Shown here: positions 1 to 11,702 of the stretch, piece after piece
Layout of the letters: each line of letters starts with the position of its first letter
Position numbering within the stretch: position 1 is the stretch's first letter
Assembly: GCA_004352715.1 (NCBI GenBank)
Contig: SCFE01000117.1
Location: 828,281 to 892,280, forward strand
Source of the DNA: Hofstenia miamia
Taxonomy: Eukaryota > Xenacoelomorpha > Acoela
Reading direction: 5' to 3'
DNA length: 64,000 nt
Program-made: the position numbers and the translations under genes
Notes under the pieces: model-generated
Databases searched by the model: none
Told to the model about the DNA's origin: nothing
Seen by the model: the letters and a program-made list of their open reading frames with translations, nothing else

Positions 1-1366
1 TCGAGGTCTAAAAACCAGGTTTGTTGTGGGACAGCTTTTTTCTGTCCCATTTCATTCCTTCATCTCACGTCAGGCTTGTCTCACTTCACATCGCACGACA
101 ACACATGTAATAATTAAGACTACATGCTGAGAAAATTCTACGTAAATTATGAAGGAATTAACTAAATTACAAACACATAGTAACTTCTTTATTCTCTCTC
201 TAGCAAGTAATATATTCAACAACATGCACCATTCGTAACATTTCATTATTCGTGAATTGTTCTACACGTGTTTTCATTCTCAACTCACATTAAAATCTAA
301 GTTTGAAAGCATTTTTGAACTAAAATAGTACAAAAAAATATATTTTCAAACTTAGATACTAATGTTTCATTTATATCACATTATCTTAATTTTCAGAGAT
401 AGGAAAAATATAAATGTGAATTTCTCAAAATATTGTTTTAAGCTGAGAAGACCATTTGATAAAAAGTGCCAAAATATTCTGAAAAAAATGATGCTGAAAA
501 AAAATAATATAGCAGGAGTTTAAAACACCGTTTAAAGCTTGTTTAAAATATTACATGTTTTTTTCAGGCAACCCTGCATAAACATACATTCAGAATTGAC
601 ATTTTGGCAAAATTTCGTCCCACGACTGGTCCCATGCGATGAGTGGAACAGCTTTGAGTATTCGAGATCAACTCCGCATCTAAGAGTGAATAGCATCGGT
701 TATTCATTACTTATTTTAAATTTCCAGCCACCAGGCTTGGTTTCACTCATTTACTTTAGAATACTTTCCACATTTATATATTTATATTTTTATATTTGCA
801 ATGCAATATTCGTTGAATTTCCATCTTAATAAATGTATGTATGTAGAATAGTAGCAAAGCTTTATAAATGTAATTGAGGCAAGTGTAATATATTTTGGCT
901 AGTGAGTTTATACTTGCTCAATGCATGGTAATAAAAAATAATAGCTGTTTAACACACATTTGTTATCCTATATAAAAATGGAATAACGTGTTTTCTACAC
1001 CTGAATTAATCAACAATCACAAATCAAGCACGAGAGTTCACTTTTGCCAATTCACAGATTACAGTGCCTTTGAAGGCAAATCCTCCACGATCAAAATACC
1101 TCAACGTCAATAACCATTGTAGCGGCCTACTTAAATCTTACTCCACATCAAAGTATATCCATTTACTTTAAATAATTTATTAAAATTGTGAAAATAAAAC
1201 GTATTCCCGAATTTTCACGGTTGCAGACACACTGACTAATATTTGTATTTAAGAAATTGAGTTTCAAAAATGGAATTTTTAAGAAATAGTTTTATAAATT
1301 CAAGCATTGTTGCAGTTCATAATCAAAAGTAAAAAGTAGATAACTGTGTTAATTTGACACTAAGTA
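1..1366. other. Intergenic, no gene recognised
   Basis: No coding region can be supported here. The only gene-like signal is a pyrimidine-rich splice acceptor ending at 567, followed by an AATAAA at 828-833 on the + strand. This could be the 3' UTR exon of an upstream gene. The open stretch between them has no recognisable domain, so it is not called as coding. Positions 1,022-1,140 and 1-110 are slightly richer in G+C, without further structure. Confidence 0.4.
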
Positions 1367-1911
1367 AAGGTGTGTTCCCACTATCGACTTTTATCATCTG
1401 TCAAGAAATCGGTGATAAAAATCGATAGTGTGAACACTCTATCTGCTTTTTTATCGGCTGATAAAAGTCGATAGTCTGAACGCTCCATCCGATTTTTTGG
1501 CAAAACAGCCAAATTACTGTCATCTGATAATTTATCAGCTGATAAAAGTCGATAGTCTGAACGGTACTAAAACTAGTCGAATAGCTACTTGAAACTAATT
1601 GCTTACTTCTCAAGTAGGGAACAGACTTCCAAAACGTAAATTATTGTCGTTGAAATATTTCAACTTCAAAATATGTAAACATTGTTTACATTCCAAGACA
1701 AACCAATCCATAAACAGATGTTGTTGTTTTTCTTACTGTCAATCAAAAGATGATAATTTATCATCTGATAAAAAATCGATAGTCTGAACGCTCTTCCAAC
1801 TCCGCATTTTCTGATAAAAAATCGGATGATATAAAATCGCCAATGTGAACGAAAATAATTGCATTTTCGATTAAAATCTGCTGATAAAAGTCGATAGTGG
1901 GAACACACCTT
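1367..1911. mobile_element. MITE with perfect 28-bp terminal inverted repeats
   Basis: The ends 1,367-1,394 and 1,884-1,911 are exact reverse complements over 28 bp (AAGGTGTGTTCCCACTATCG at the left tip). Both flanks carry AAGT (1,362-1,365 and 1,912-1,915), a possible short target duplication with one extra base on the left. Inside, a motif of the form TGATAAAA-TCGATAGT-TGAACG recurs at least five times (near 1,411, 1,460, 1,539, 1,766 and 1,883), some copies spaced about 80 bp apart. No transposase is present, so this is a non-autonomous DNA element. The superfamily is not determined. Confidence 0.85.
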
Positions 1912-4900
1912 AAGTGAAAACAATACAACTTCGAAATTACATTTATTAGAATATTTACTATTTTAACATTGAATTTGAAATCCTAGTTGCATGTGCAGTA
2001 TATTTATTTCCATAGTGATGAAATGGGGTATGATGATAAAACACATTTTAAATACGGCAAAAACAGCGAAAGTTCAGAAATTTCAACTTTTAAAGTTTGA
2101 GCAATCTAACAATATTTTAGTTAAAAACTTCGTCATTTTCTTTGAATTGTACAACAACTTTGAAAGGATTAAATTTGAAATCTGACAATTTACATAATAT
2201 GTTGAAATGTGATTGATACAGTTTTGATTTATTAATCCAATTGCTTACAAAATTACTTTACTATGCAAACATAATTTATCACTTGGAAGAGGATCATACC
2301 TTTTAAATCAGGTTAATAAGGGCAGTCATTTAAAATCCGGTTACTGAAATTTAGTGGAACACCCTGAGCGTCACTCGTTTAATTTAATCATAATATTATT
2401 GTAAAGAATGCGGTTCCTTTCAGGAAATTTCCTAGGCAGTGTATTCTTGGAAAATGGATAATGATTATTTGTATTGTAAAACAGTTAGAAAAGTGAAATC
2501 ATTCAACTAAATGTGCTATGAATGCGTTCAACATAGGAACCCATTTCTGTACCAACTACTGCGTACACTAACTAAAAGTCAGACAGACTGTTCTCTGCTA
2601 CGCTAGCAAAGATGTTCTTTTTCAAATTTTGTGGTGCATGGAGTTCGCACTTAACTTTAAACTACACACCATTTGCTTAAATGATTTCAACTTGAATTGT
2701 TTTCCTATAAATAACTGGGGGAAAAGACCAAATCCATTACCTTATCTTTGAAAGTGTAACAGTATGATCTGTTAATCGTCGAATCAGTGACGTTTGAACC
2801 CAAACTGAAATTAATCTAAGTTACCGTTCAGATAAAATACTCAAGCAAGCTAACGCGAGACTAGGGCTTTTAGATCCGGCCTGCATTTATTCCAAATAAA
2901 GTACATAAATACGCATCTTTTAATAACACAACTTTTTGATGTTCTTTTAGTTAAATATTTTTAATTATGCTAAAGATTCGATTCCCGCAGTTATTTTATT
3001 ACTAAATTTAATAACGGCTTTAATTCCATTAAAATTGAAATATAAATAGAGAAATTGTAATTCAATGATGTAAATGTCTGCTTAAACCTTAGTGTTGAGT
3101 CTATTTTAAAGTATTTCAAATGATTAGTGTATAAGTTTACCCATAGAATTGAAAGAATTGAATTTTCTGGTTTCAAAAGTCTTTTAAAAGGAGATTTCCG
3201 ATAATAATTCCAACATGTTTTTCGCTTAAATTAGAATTCATAAAGCTAATTATTAATAATGATTTATATGTAGGCAACGTTTGTAATAGGGCAGTATAAT
3301 ATAACCATGTTAATGACCTCTCCTTAACCTTAATCATCGATAAAATGCTTCACAATGAAGATAGATTTTTATCATAATAATACTTGAAAAAATAATTTAA
3401 AAATTTAAATAAATTGTGTCGTCTAAAATGCCGCCCGTGCACTCTCAGGTACTTGCGTATAGTTAAAAGTTGCCTGTTAAAATTTTTTAATTGCTTCCAA
3501 GAAGCTTCAAACCCGCAAGGATATTTATGGAAATATAGTTCTGAAATTAATAAATATAGAGGTACCTGTAAGAATATAGCTTCACCAAACTTTCAGTAAT
3601 TAGATTTAGTTCGAGAAAACCTTGATGATTCAAGTAAGAGAATGTAAAGGTTATGAGGAAGAGGTATCAATAACACAGCTGTAATGCACACAACATTACT
3701 GAATATTTTCAGTTTTGCATATTTAAACGGAGATTTCCATTTCATTCCATTTCTAGATTGTTGAAATAAAAATGTAATGGAAATAAAAATCATTTTATGG
3801 AATTGAAATTTAATGGAAATAAAAAATTTCATAGATTCAATCATCTTCAATCCAAGCAAAACTTTTCAGCATATGCTAAGGTTGGGTTAGACCGTTCAAA
3901 ACTATCAAGCTTAATATACTTAAGAAATTCAGTTTATGGCATCTCCACATAACGGTTGTAAATAAATAATGCAAAATGATGACGCTACTACAGAATGTGA
4001 ATTTTTAATTCACAGACGAACTGGTTCTGAAACTTAGTTCAATTCTTAACACCACTTGATCTGAAAATATCTGAAATAATTAGTAGACAAGGTTTATAAT
4101 CACCTCAACTTTTGCTCACTTTTTTGATCCCTTTAAAGCATTTGCATATAATAATGGTAATACATGCGTAAAAATCGCAATTCTATTTAAAGTTCACAAT
4201 ACAGTTGACAAACATGAAAATACCAAGGTATGACATATAATATGTCATAAAATAATCACATCTGGACTTGAAGCTTCACTAACCAATGACGGTTTGTGGA
4301 TGGTGAGCGCAGTTAAGCAAAATTTAGATGACAATTAATGTTCAACTATGTAATGCTTAACGTCAGTAGACGCCTAATTCGTCATTGTTTAATGTAAAGT
4401 CTCGGTCCAGATGTTGAATTTGTAAATATTAGTTTGCTTTTTGACACTATTTTCGAGTAAAATCAATATATTTTAAATTTTTCCAAAATCAGAAATACAT
4501 GTATAGACCGTCTGATTTTGATCAAATAGTTTTCCATCTGTCTATTATTGTGCGTATAATAATTCATAATAAAAAATTTTAATTAAATTTAAATAAAATG
4601 GGCAAATATCATCCTATGTAAGCTATCAAAGAAGCAATCAGACTTTGAAAATTGCTATCATTAGCTGACTGAATAAAAAAGACCAATAAAAATTTATTCT
4701 AATATGTAGAAATTGACACTTTAGGTTTTCTGGTGTAGCGATCTCGTTGATGATCAATTTCAGTTATACATAACGAGGTTTGAAAAAAATATTTCTAAGC
4801 AAACATTTCAGACAATTAAATTGTATTTCAGCATCTAATTTTTTGTTTAATTCAGCTTAATCGAAAAATAAAATCTAGACGTAAATCCTGTTGGGGAAAG

Positions 4901-5460
4901 TCATTCAATCATATCTTCCTTGCGTGTGACCTATTTTACTAGAGATATAATCGGGTCTGCTTTGTCACTCGTACTTTCTTGGCCCACTCCAATTTTAGAG
5001 TTTAGCATTCGCATCCCTTGAAAACAACACGAATTACAAAGTTTATGCTTTGATTTGAATATATCATAAGACATATTAGGTAAATTGTTTGTCTTTATTA
5101 AGGACTTTAATGTCCGTACAGTAGTAAATGGTTTTTAAATTTTCAAACATTGGTTGACCAGTTTTCGAAGTTTTAATTTTGCAATTAAAGTGGGTGTTTG
5201 GCAAATTACCTCAATACATTAATTGATACCTTAGAATTTTTATGTACAGCAGACCCGTCCTCGTTGATAGATTATATTTATAGAATGAGTGGCATCATGA
5301 TGTTGATATTGTGGGAGATGCATCCCCCAATCACATCACCTAATATTTCACGAAATAAAAATTTTACTATCATCTCTTCAAAACACTTAACTTCATTTAA
5401 TGCAACCGTGAAGAATATTACTCTGCTGTTTGCAAAGAATATGCTTCAATTCATATATAC
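1912..5460. other. AT-rich intergenic DNA, nothing recognised
   Basis: No open frame here resembles a protein, and no transposon ends or RNA gene were seen. A near-perfect 21-bp palindrome of TATGACATAT type sits at about 4,231-4,251. It is within what an AT-rich background produces. Confidence 0.4.
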
Positions 5461-6460
5461 NNNNNNNNNNNNNNNNNNNNNNNNNNNNNNNNNNNNNNNN
5501 NNNNNNNNNNNNNNNNNNNNNNNNNNNNNNNNNNNNNNNNNNNNNNNNNNNNNNNNNNNNNNNNNNNNNNNNNNNNNNNNNNNNNNNNNNNNNNNNNNNN
5601 NNNNNNNNNNNNNNNNNNNNNNNNNNNNNNNNNNNNNNNNNNNNNNNNNNNNNNNNNNNNNNNNNNNNNNNNNNNNNNNNNNNNNNNNNNNNNNNNNNNN
5701 NNNNNNNNNNNNNNNNNNNNNNNNNNNNNNNNNNNNNNNNNNNNNNNNNNNNNNNNNNNNNNNNNNNNNNNNNNNNNNNNNNNNNNNNNNNNNNNNNNNN
5801 NNNNNNNNNNNNNNNNNNNNNNNNNNNNNNNNNNNNNNNNNNNNNNNNNNNNNNNNNNNNNNNNNNNNNNNNNNNNNNNNNNNNNNNNNNNNNNNNNNNN
5901 NNNNNNNNNNNNNNNNNNNNNNNNNNNNNNNNNNNNNNNNNNNNNNNNNNNNNNNNNNNNNNNNNNNNNNNNNNNNNNNNNNNNNNNNNNNNNNNNNNNN
6001 NNNNNNNNNNNNNNNNNNNNNNNNNNNNNNNNNNNNNNNNNNNNNNNNNNNNNNNNNNNNNNNNNNNNNNNNNNNNNNNNNNNNNNNNNNNNNNNNNNNN
6101 NNNNNNNNNNNNNNNNNNNNNNNNNNNNNNNNNNNNNNNNNNNNNNNNNNNNNNNNNNNNNNNNNNNNNNNNNNNNNNNNNNNNNNNNNNNNNNNNNNNN
6201 NNNNNNNNNNNNNNNNNNNNNNNNNNNNNNNNNNNNNNNNNNNNNNNNNNNNNNNNNNNNNNNNNNNNNNNNNNNNNNNNNNNNNNNNNNNNNNNNNNNN
6301 NNNNNNNNNNNNNNNNNNNNNNNNNNNNNNNNNNNNNNNNNNNNNNNNNNNNNNNNNNNNNNNNNNNNNNNNNNNNNNNNNNNNNNNNNNNNNNNNNNNN
6401 NNNNNNNNNNNNNNNNNNNNNNNNNNNNNNNNNNNNNNNNNNNNNNNNNNNNNNNNNNNN
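5461..6460. other. Assembly gap (1,000 N)
   Basis: Exactly 1,000 N, which suggests a default gap length rather than a measured one. A (TA)n microsatellite begins directly after it (6,461-6,488), which probably stopped the assembly. Confidence 0.95.
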
Positions 6461-6488
6461 TATATATATATACATATATATATATATA
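6461..6488. repeat. (TA)n microsatellite
   Basis: An alternating TA run with one C interruption borders the 1-kb gap. Many such runs occur in the window. Confidence 0.9.
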
Positions 6489-9400
6489 ATTACGTATCCT
6501 TTGCGTCATGAATTTTCTGCACGAGCTAAGTTTAATATGGTTTTAACATTTAAGAAATTAATTTAAAAGAATTTTGTTTACAAATAGAGAATAGCTGTGA
6601 CACTGCAAAGTTAAGTGACAACTCGAATGCGAAAATTAGACACATGACACAATTCGATACGACACAAACTAAGCCATTTTAATATTTACCTGACATTCGC
6701 CATTTTTTCACTGCTGTGGAAACATTGATGTCTCAATTGTATACCTGCATCATTCAAATGACCAATTATTACAAAAAACAAGTATTCAATTTTTCAGTTA
6801 TCAGCAATTCCTCACCTCTTAAACTAAAGTTAAGAATAGTCAAGGCCTAATAGGTCTTATCTCTGTTTGAAATGTATGTTTTCTGCTATGAGATGATTTC
6901 TGCCATTCGGTCTTTTGATGTTAGATTTGCAATAGAAAAGAAGTTTAAGTGTAATAATTTATTAGTAAGAGAAAAATGGAGGCAGATTGAAATGTTTGAA
7001 GTGAAAGATTTTCACTATATTTGTCAACTGAGAAAAGGGAAATCAATTTAAAATCAATTACAGTCATGGGAGCCTACTTCACGCAGAAATCAGCAGTAGA
7101 ATATTAAATGGCATTCATTATAAAATCGTAAGGCGTGAATGATTACAGCGACTGATCTATTTTCGAATGGACAAAGGGTTTCATTATTTATGCTTCTTTG
7201 CATTTGGATCGCTTTGAATAATTTAAGAGAACTATGTTATTAAAATAGATTTGTTCACGTTTCCCATTAATTGGAATCACAACTCGTTTGCTACTAATTA
7301 TTACGTAAGTTTGTCTTCGTTTATATTTTCATACCATTGAAAACGTTATTCATTCAAGTGCACATTTTTTATGTGTGCAGATCAGCTTATGTTAACCAAA
7401 TTGTTAAACATTTTTTAAAAAATTTAAATAACATAATACATGTTTGCAACTCAAATGCTAATAGGTAATTGAACACCGTTCTATTTAACCAAAAATGTAT
7501 TAATTAACTAGTGCCACTTGAAGCTGAAACTACTGCAACTGCAATCGATCGCCTTAATTCGAATAAGTAAGCTTAGCAAAAATGAGTCTTTACATTCTTA
7601 TAACATTATAACATAGTTTATTTTTTATAGTTGATCTATGATTTCATTGCTTGTTAATTTAATTTTGTTATCTAGAAATGAAAGACTAGGTTTGACTAAA
7701 ACTCCATTTGTCGAACAGCTTCAGCCCACCCTGGACCACCCTCATCTCCATTGTGAATTTTCAAGAATTTCACTTTTGTAATGCTATTGATTTCTTCAAT
7801 CTATTTACACAACAATAGTACAAACCAAAGTGGGAAACTGGTCAGCACAGGTTGTGGGTCACTCTTAGACTGGTAGGGTTGCGAGTAATTTATACTCGTT
7901 AGGATGGAAGAACACTAACAGATTTAAGGAACAACTTAAGAAGTGAAGCATTTGCATATATTATGTTTTCTTTAACTCGAAATTTCAAGACAAAAACAGA
8001 TAAAAAATTTTAAAAAGTAATTTAATGCCTGAAGACTGATAACTGATGGTCGTAGAAATTTGACAATTAGGGTATGCTTAGAATTTCCCGCCTATTGATA
8101 ACGTTAGTACTAGGGTTCAGAAAACCCAACCCAAGTAATTTTTTACATGCCGAGATTGGAATCCAAAACTTTCTCAGTCCTGGAATTACATACAAGCAAT
8201 CGAACTATTCATGATTGCGTAGAACAAGTATATTTAGTACATTGAAGGCCCACGCTGTTCTAAATCCAGAACCCAATATATATTTAGGTCATTCTTACTA
8301 TTCCCAATGAACACTAATTGATAGCATTAAATGAGATTTAAAATTTCAGCTTTGTTTTGAACGTCTATTTGTTTTATTTTTTTAGAAAATCCCTATAATT
8401 ATTCCACAAATCCACTCATCAGCAATAATTCAATTTTGGGAGCAAAGTAGAAAGAAATAAATCTTCGATTCAAAATAGTTTTCACAAAAATGGAAAGAGC
8501 AAAACTACTGAGGTAATCAAATCAACTACAATATTTACTTCCACAAACGAAGTTATTTTCATGGACATTTGTCTGTGCTTGTCTATTTATTTTGAAAATA
8601 GCTTAAAAAGCAACAGACCGATTTTGCTCAATTTGTCAAAGAGGAAGCTTATTATGACTGCCAACAACTGATTGCATTTGCAGACTGAACCATTGAGGAA
8701 TCTGTATTCCTTGTGAGCATAAATTATTTCTTATTTTTAATATTTACTCCAAAGTACATTTACAAACTCAATTGGAAATCTCAATGTGACATTAAATACG
8801 TTTAAGACAAATGATCTCTTGAATGTCACTTTGAAAAATGGTACTTCACTGGTGTTTACTCTTTCCCTGTGCTTTCCAGTTTACTTTGCAGCAACAATTA
8901 GCTAAAATGAAATTAAATTAACGAAATTATAAAATTTCAATTAATTAATATTCATTATTTAAAAGAGCATGCAATTTCAAATACATCTTGGTGATATGCC
9001 GAATTACAAAGCAAACGTTAAATGTAAATGACAATCGTCAAAATTTTCCACTGTCAATTTTAGCTCATACATGTATAGTTTATTTTTATGTTTTCATAAC
9101 ATTTTTTAAAAATATTGAATCTTGGCCTTTATCTTTCGGCAGTGAACAGCTCTGCCAATGCCATTCGTTGCTTCCCAGAAATCTATTTTCTAAAACATTA
9201 TTATGTAATATTTTTGGAAGTATTAATGGAAAAATTTGCTACCAGAAGTCGAACTAAAAAATTTCTACTTAAGTCTAATATTTAAACATTTCATAAAAGC
9301 GGAATGGTATTTGATCTGTGAGAACTCATTGCAATAATAATTCGTGTGAGAAATTATAAGTTTATTTCGACTGACAAATAAATAGCAAATTGTTTGCTTT

Positions 9401-9969
9401 CTCTAACCAAGACCTACTATAAATTCATTTAAGTAGGCCTTGCTCTAGCTTAACCCGATCCTATCAGAACATTTACTATGCGAAGCCAACTCAACTTGTG
9501 TGTTTACTACACGAAATATTTAACATTTGAAATCGGATATTCCGGTTCCCAATGTCATTGTCTAAGATATGTGACATCCATATATTTGTGTCGCAAAAAG
9601 TATTCCTATGCTTGACGCACGTAAAAGTATTATCTACTTTTTACAATAACGAGAAGGATATCTATTTTACTAAAATGATCATTTCCCATAGTATTTACTA
9701 TAATCATGATTCTCATAGAATCAGATTACGACGTTATTTGTTGATGTCAAACAACGGTTTTGCTCTCTTAATGCAACGCCTTTATAAAACATTGTCCATA
9801 TAAAATATTCTGATTTTGATAATATTAAATTATTGTCATATGCTTTTTAAATTGTAATTCAAACGAAATTGCATTGTAGTTAACTGAAATTTTTAACGTT
9901 TAGAACAACATCTGTTAATAAAATTTATAATTGAAAATTTTTAATTCTTAATTAATAATTGATTTTTAG
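6489..9969. other. Non-coding, possible 5' introns of the channel gene
   Basis: No domain-bearing open frame was found. The channel exon that starts at 9,970 has a splice acceptor, so at least one upstream exon on the + strand must lie here or further left. None could be identified. The 89- and 83-codon open frames at 8,988-9,257 and 9,552-9,803 look like chance. Confidence 0.4.
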
Positions 9970-11498
9970 TGGAAAAGCTGAGACAATATGAGCAAGTGAA
10001 GTTCGGTGGAGAGAACGGAATTATGGGAGATAAAATGATTGATGACTATTGGCAACGTCGAGGAAATCCGTCTCCTTACAACAGGAAGAAATTTTCTCTT
10101 CAAGAAGGGCTTACTAGCCCTGTCACAAGTGAACCAGTGAGTCCAATTGTTCCAAACCACAACAACCGGGACACCATTCCTTCACCTGCAATAGATACTG
10201 ATGATGATAGCTTGGAAGACCTTCCCAACATTAGTGATTTAAAGAAACGATTAAATCAAGGATCCCCGAGTCAGGGAAGCATTAAATCTCGAAAGTTAAG
10301 CGTCGCCATCCGAGAACGAGACAATCAAATTTCAAAAGCAGGCATTCGACAAATTTATTTCTCGTTCCATTTCATGAAATTTGGGGATATTGAAACAAAA
10401 AGGCAACAGTTTAACGCGGAAATTCTAATCAGGGCACGTTGGTATGAACCGGAGTTAAAGTCCGTAATTTCTTCAGGAGAAGAACTTTATAAGGGTATCC
10501 TATGGGATCCCCAGCTTTACATTGTAAATTTGGAAAGTGTTCAAAGCAATATTGATCACATTTGGTACGATATCAAAACTGATCAAGATTCAAATCCGTA
10601 TGTCACTTATAATCGCAGAATCCGAGGAAATTTCTTTGAAAAAATGGAACTTTGGGAATTCCCGAGAGATATTCAAGATCTAAACATAACAATTAGCTCT
10701 GAGCTAGGCACTGACAAAGTTGAACTTGTCGAGGATACAGTCAACCCCAGTTTTGTAGACAGGGAAATGTTTCAGGATGAACAAAATTGGTATCTTTACG
10801 ATCACATTGAAATCGCTCAGACGATTCCCGATCCGGAACGCACAATCAAATTCAGTATTCCTATTATTTCTGCCACTTGTAGAGTGGCTCGCAATCCCCG
10901 CTTTTACATTTGGAATAATTATTTCATAATGTCATGCTTAGCATTTTTGGCCTTGACTACATTCTCTATTGAGCCTAAAGATGTAAAATACAGGATTGCC
11001 ACTCTTTTGAGTCTCTTACTAACAACGATTGTGTTCAAACTGTCCACAACGGGACAGCTCCCTATGATCTCTTATCACACGCTACTTGATTTGTACATCT
11101 TAAAGTGCATGATTTTCCTAGTTGCTGTAACATGTCATGTAGCATTCATTTCTTTATGGAAGGACGACGAATTTGTTGCTAAATGGATTGATATAGTTTC
11201 CATAACGGTTGTCTCGTTTGTTCTGATAGTCTCTCACATAGTCTACATTGTTGGATTTTTCGCAATTACCTCAAAACGTCGCAATGAAATGCGTGACAAG
11301 GAACGCGCCAACTGGCAAAGAAAGGCTATTCTCTCGGCCATGCATCAAGCTACCAATACAAGACCAACAATATTTACTGCTCAAATTAGCCATAACGGCA
11401 CTTTAATAATCCAAGAACCTCTTAAAGAGCGATTGCCGCCCGTTGCGTCGAACTCTAAAAATTCAACTAATGTTTCGATTTCAGAAGAAAGCTGTTAA
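9970..11498 (+). CDS. Pentameric ligand-gated ion channel without Cys-loop, terminal exon
   Basis: This exon carries a complete ligand-binding domain and four membrane helices of a pentameric ligand-gated channel. It is joined by an acceptor (ATTTTTAG ending at 9,969) with an in-frame TGA just upstream, so the first codon is split or the start is Met at 10,023. Numbering from 9,969, residues 1-110 are polar and disordered. The beta-sandwich runs about 125-305, with the loop motif LWEFPRDIQ at 228-236. M1 is about 311-334, M2 340-362 (ending TTGQLP), M3 368-396 and M4 405-433. The two cysteines that define Cys-loop receptors are replaced (E and L), while the conserved FP-D-Q core stays. M3 and M4 are separated by only about ten residues, so there is no large intracellular domain. 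The family assembles as homo- or hetero-pentamers in the plasma membrane. Ligand and ion selectivity cannot be inferred. No signal peptide is visible in this exon. Confidence 0.9.
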
Positions 11499-11702
11499 TC
11501 GACGACCTCATGGTTTGGATTGTTTCAGTATACGCCCGGCTGGACCGGAAGTGTATAGGAATGTTTCCAAGACTTTCTTTGAATGCTACATTTTTCATTG
11601 CAGTGAATTTTTACTTTTAGAATTATGAATTTGATTTGTATTTTCAATTTTTTTACGAAGATATTCTGCACACTTATATTTTTTCAAAGTCTACGAAATA
11701 AA
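11499..11702 (+). other. 3' UTR of the channel gene with AATAAA
   Basis: The reading frame ends with TAA at 11,496-11,498. An AATAAA polyadenylation signal lies at 11,697-11,702, about 200 bp downstream, and supports this as the last exon. Confidence 0.65.

Noticed and set aside
539-829. 96-codon frame with an upstream acceptor and AATAAA at its end
   Set aside because: Composition is AT-driven, there is no domain and the start is not an ATG; at most a 3' UTR exon.
4231-4251. 21-bp near-perfect palindrome
   Set aside because: Short AT-rich palindromes are expected by chance at this base composition; nothing around it suggests a site.
5198-6566. Long open frames across the N block
   Set aside because: They are open only because N translates as X; the real sequence on both sides is microsatellite and intergenic DNA.
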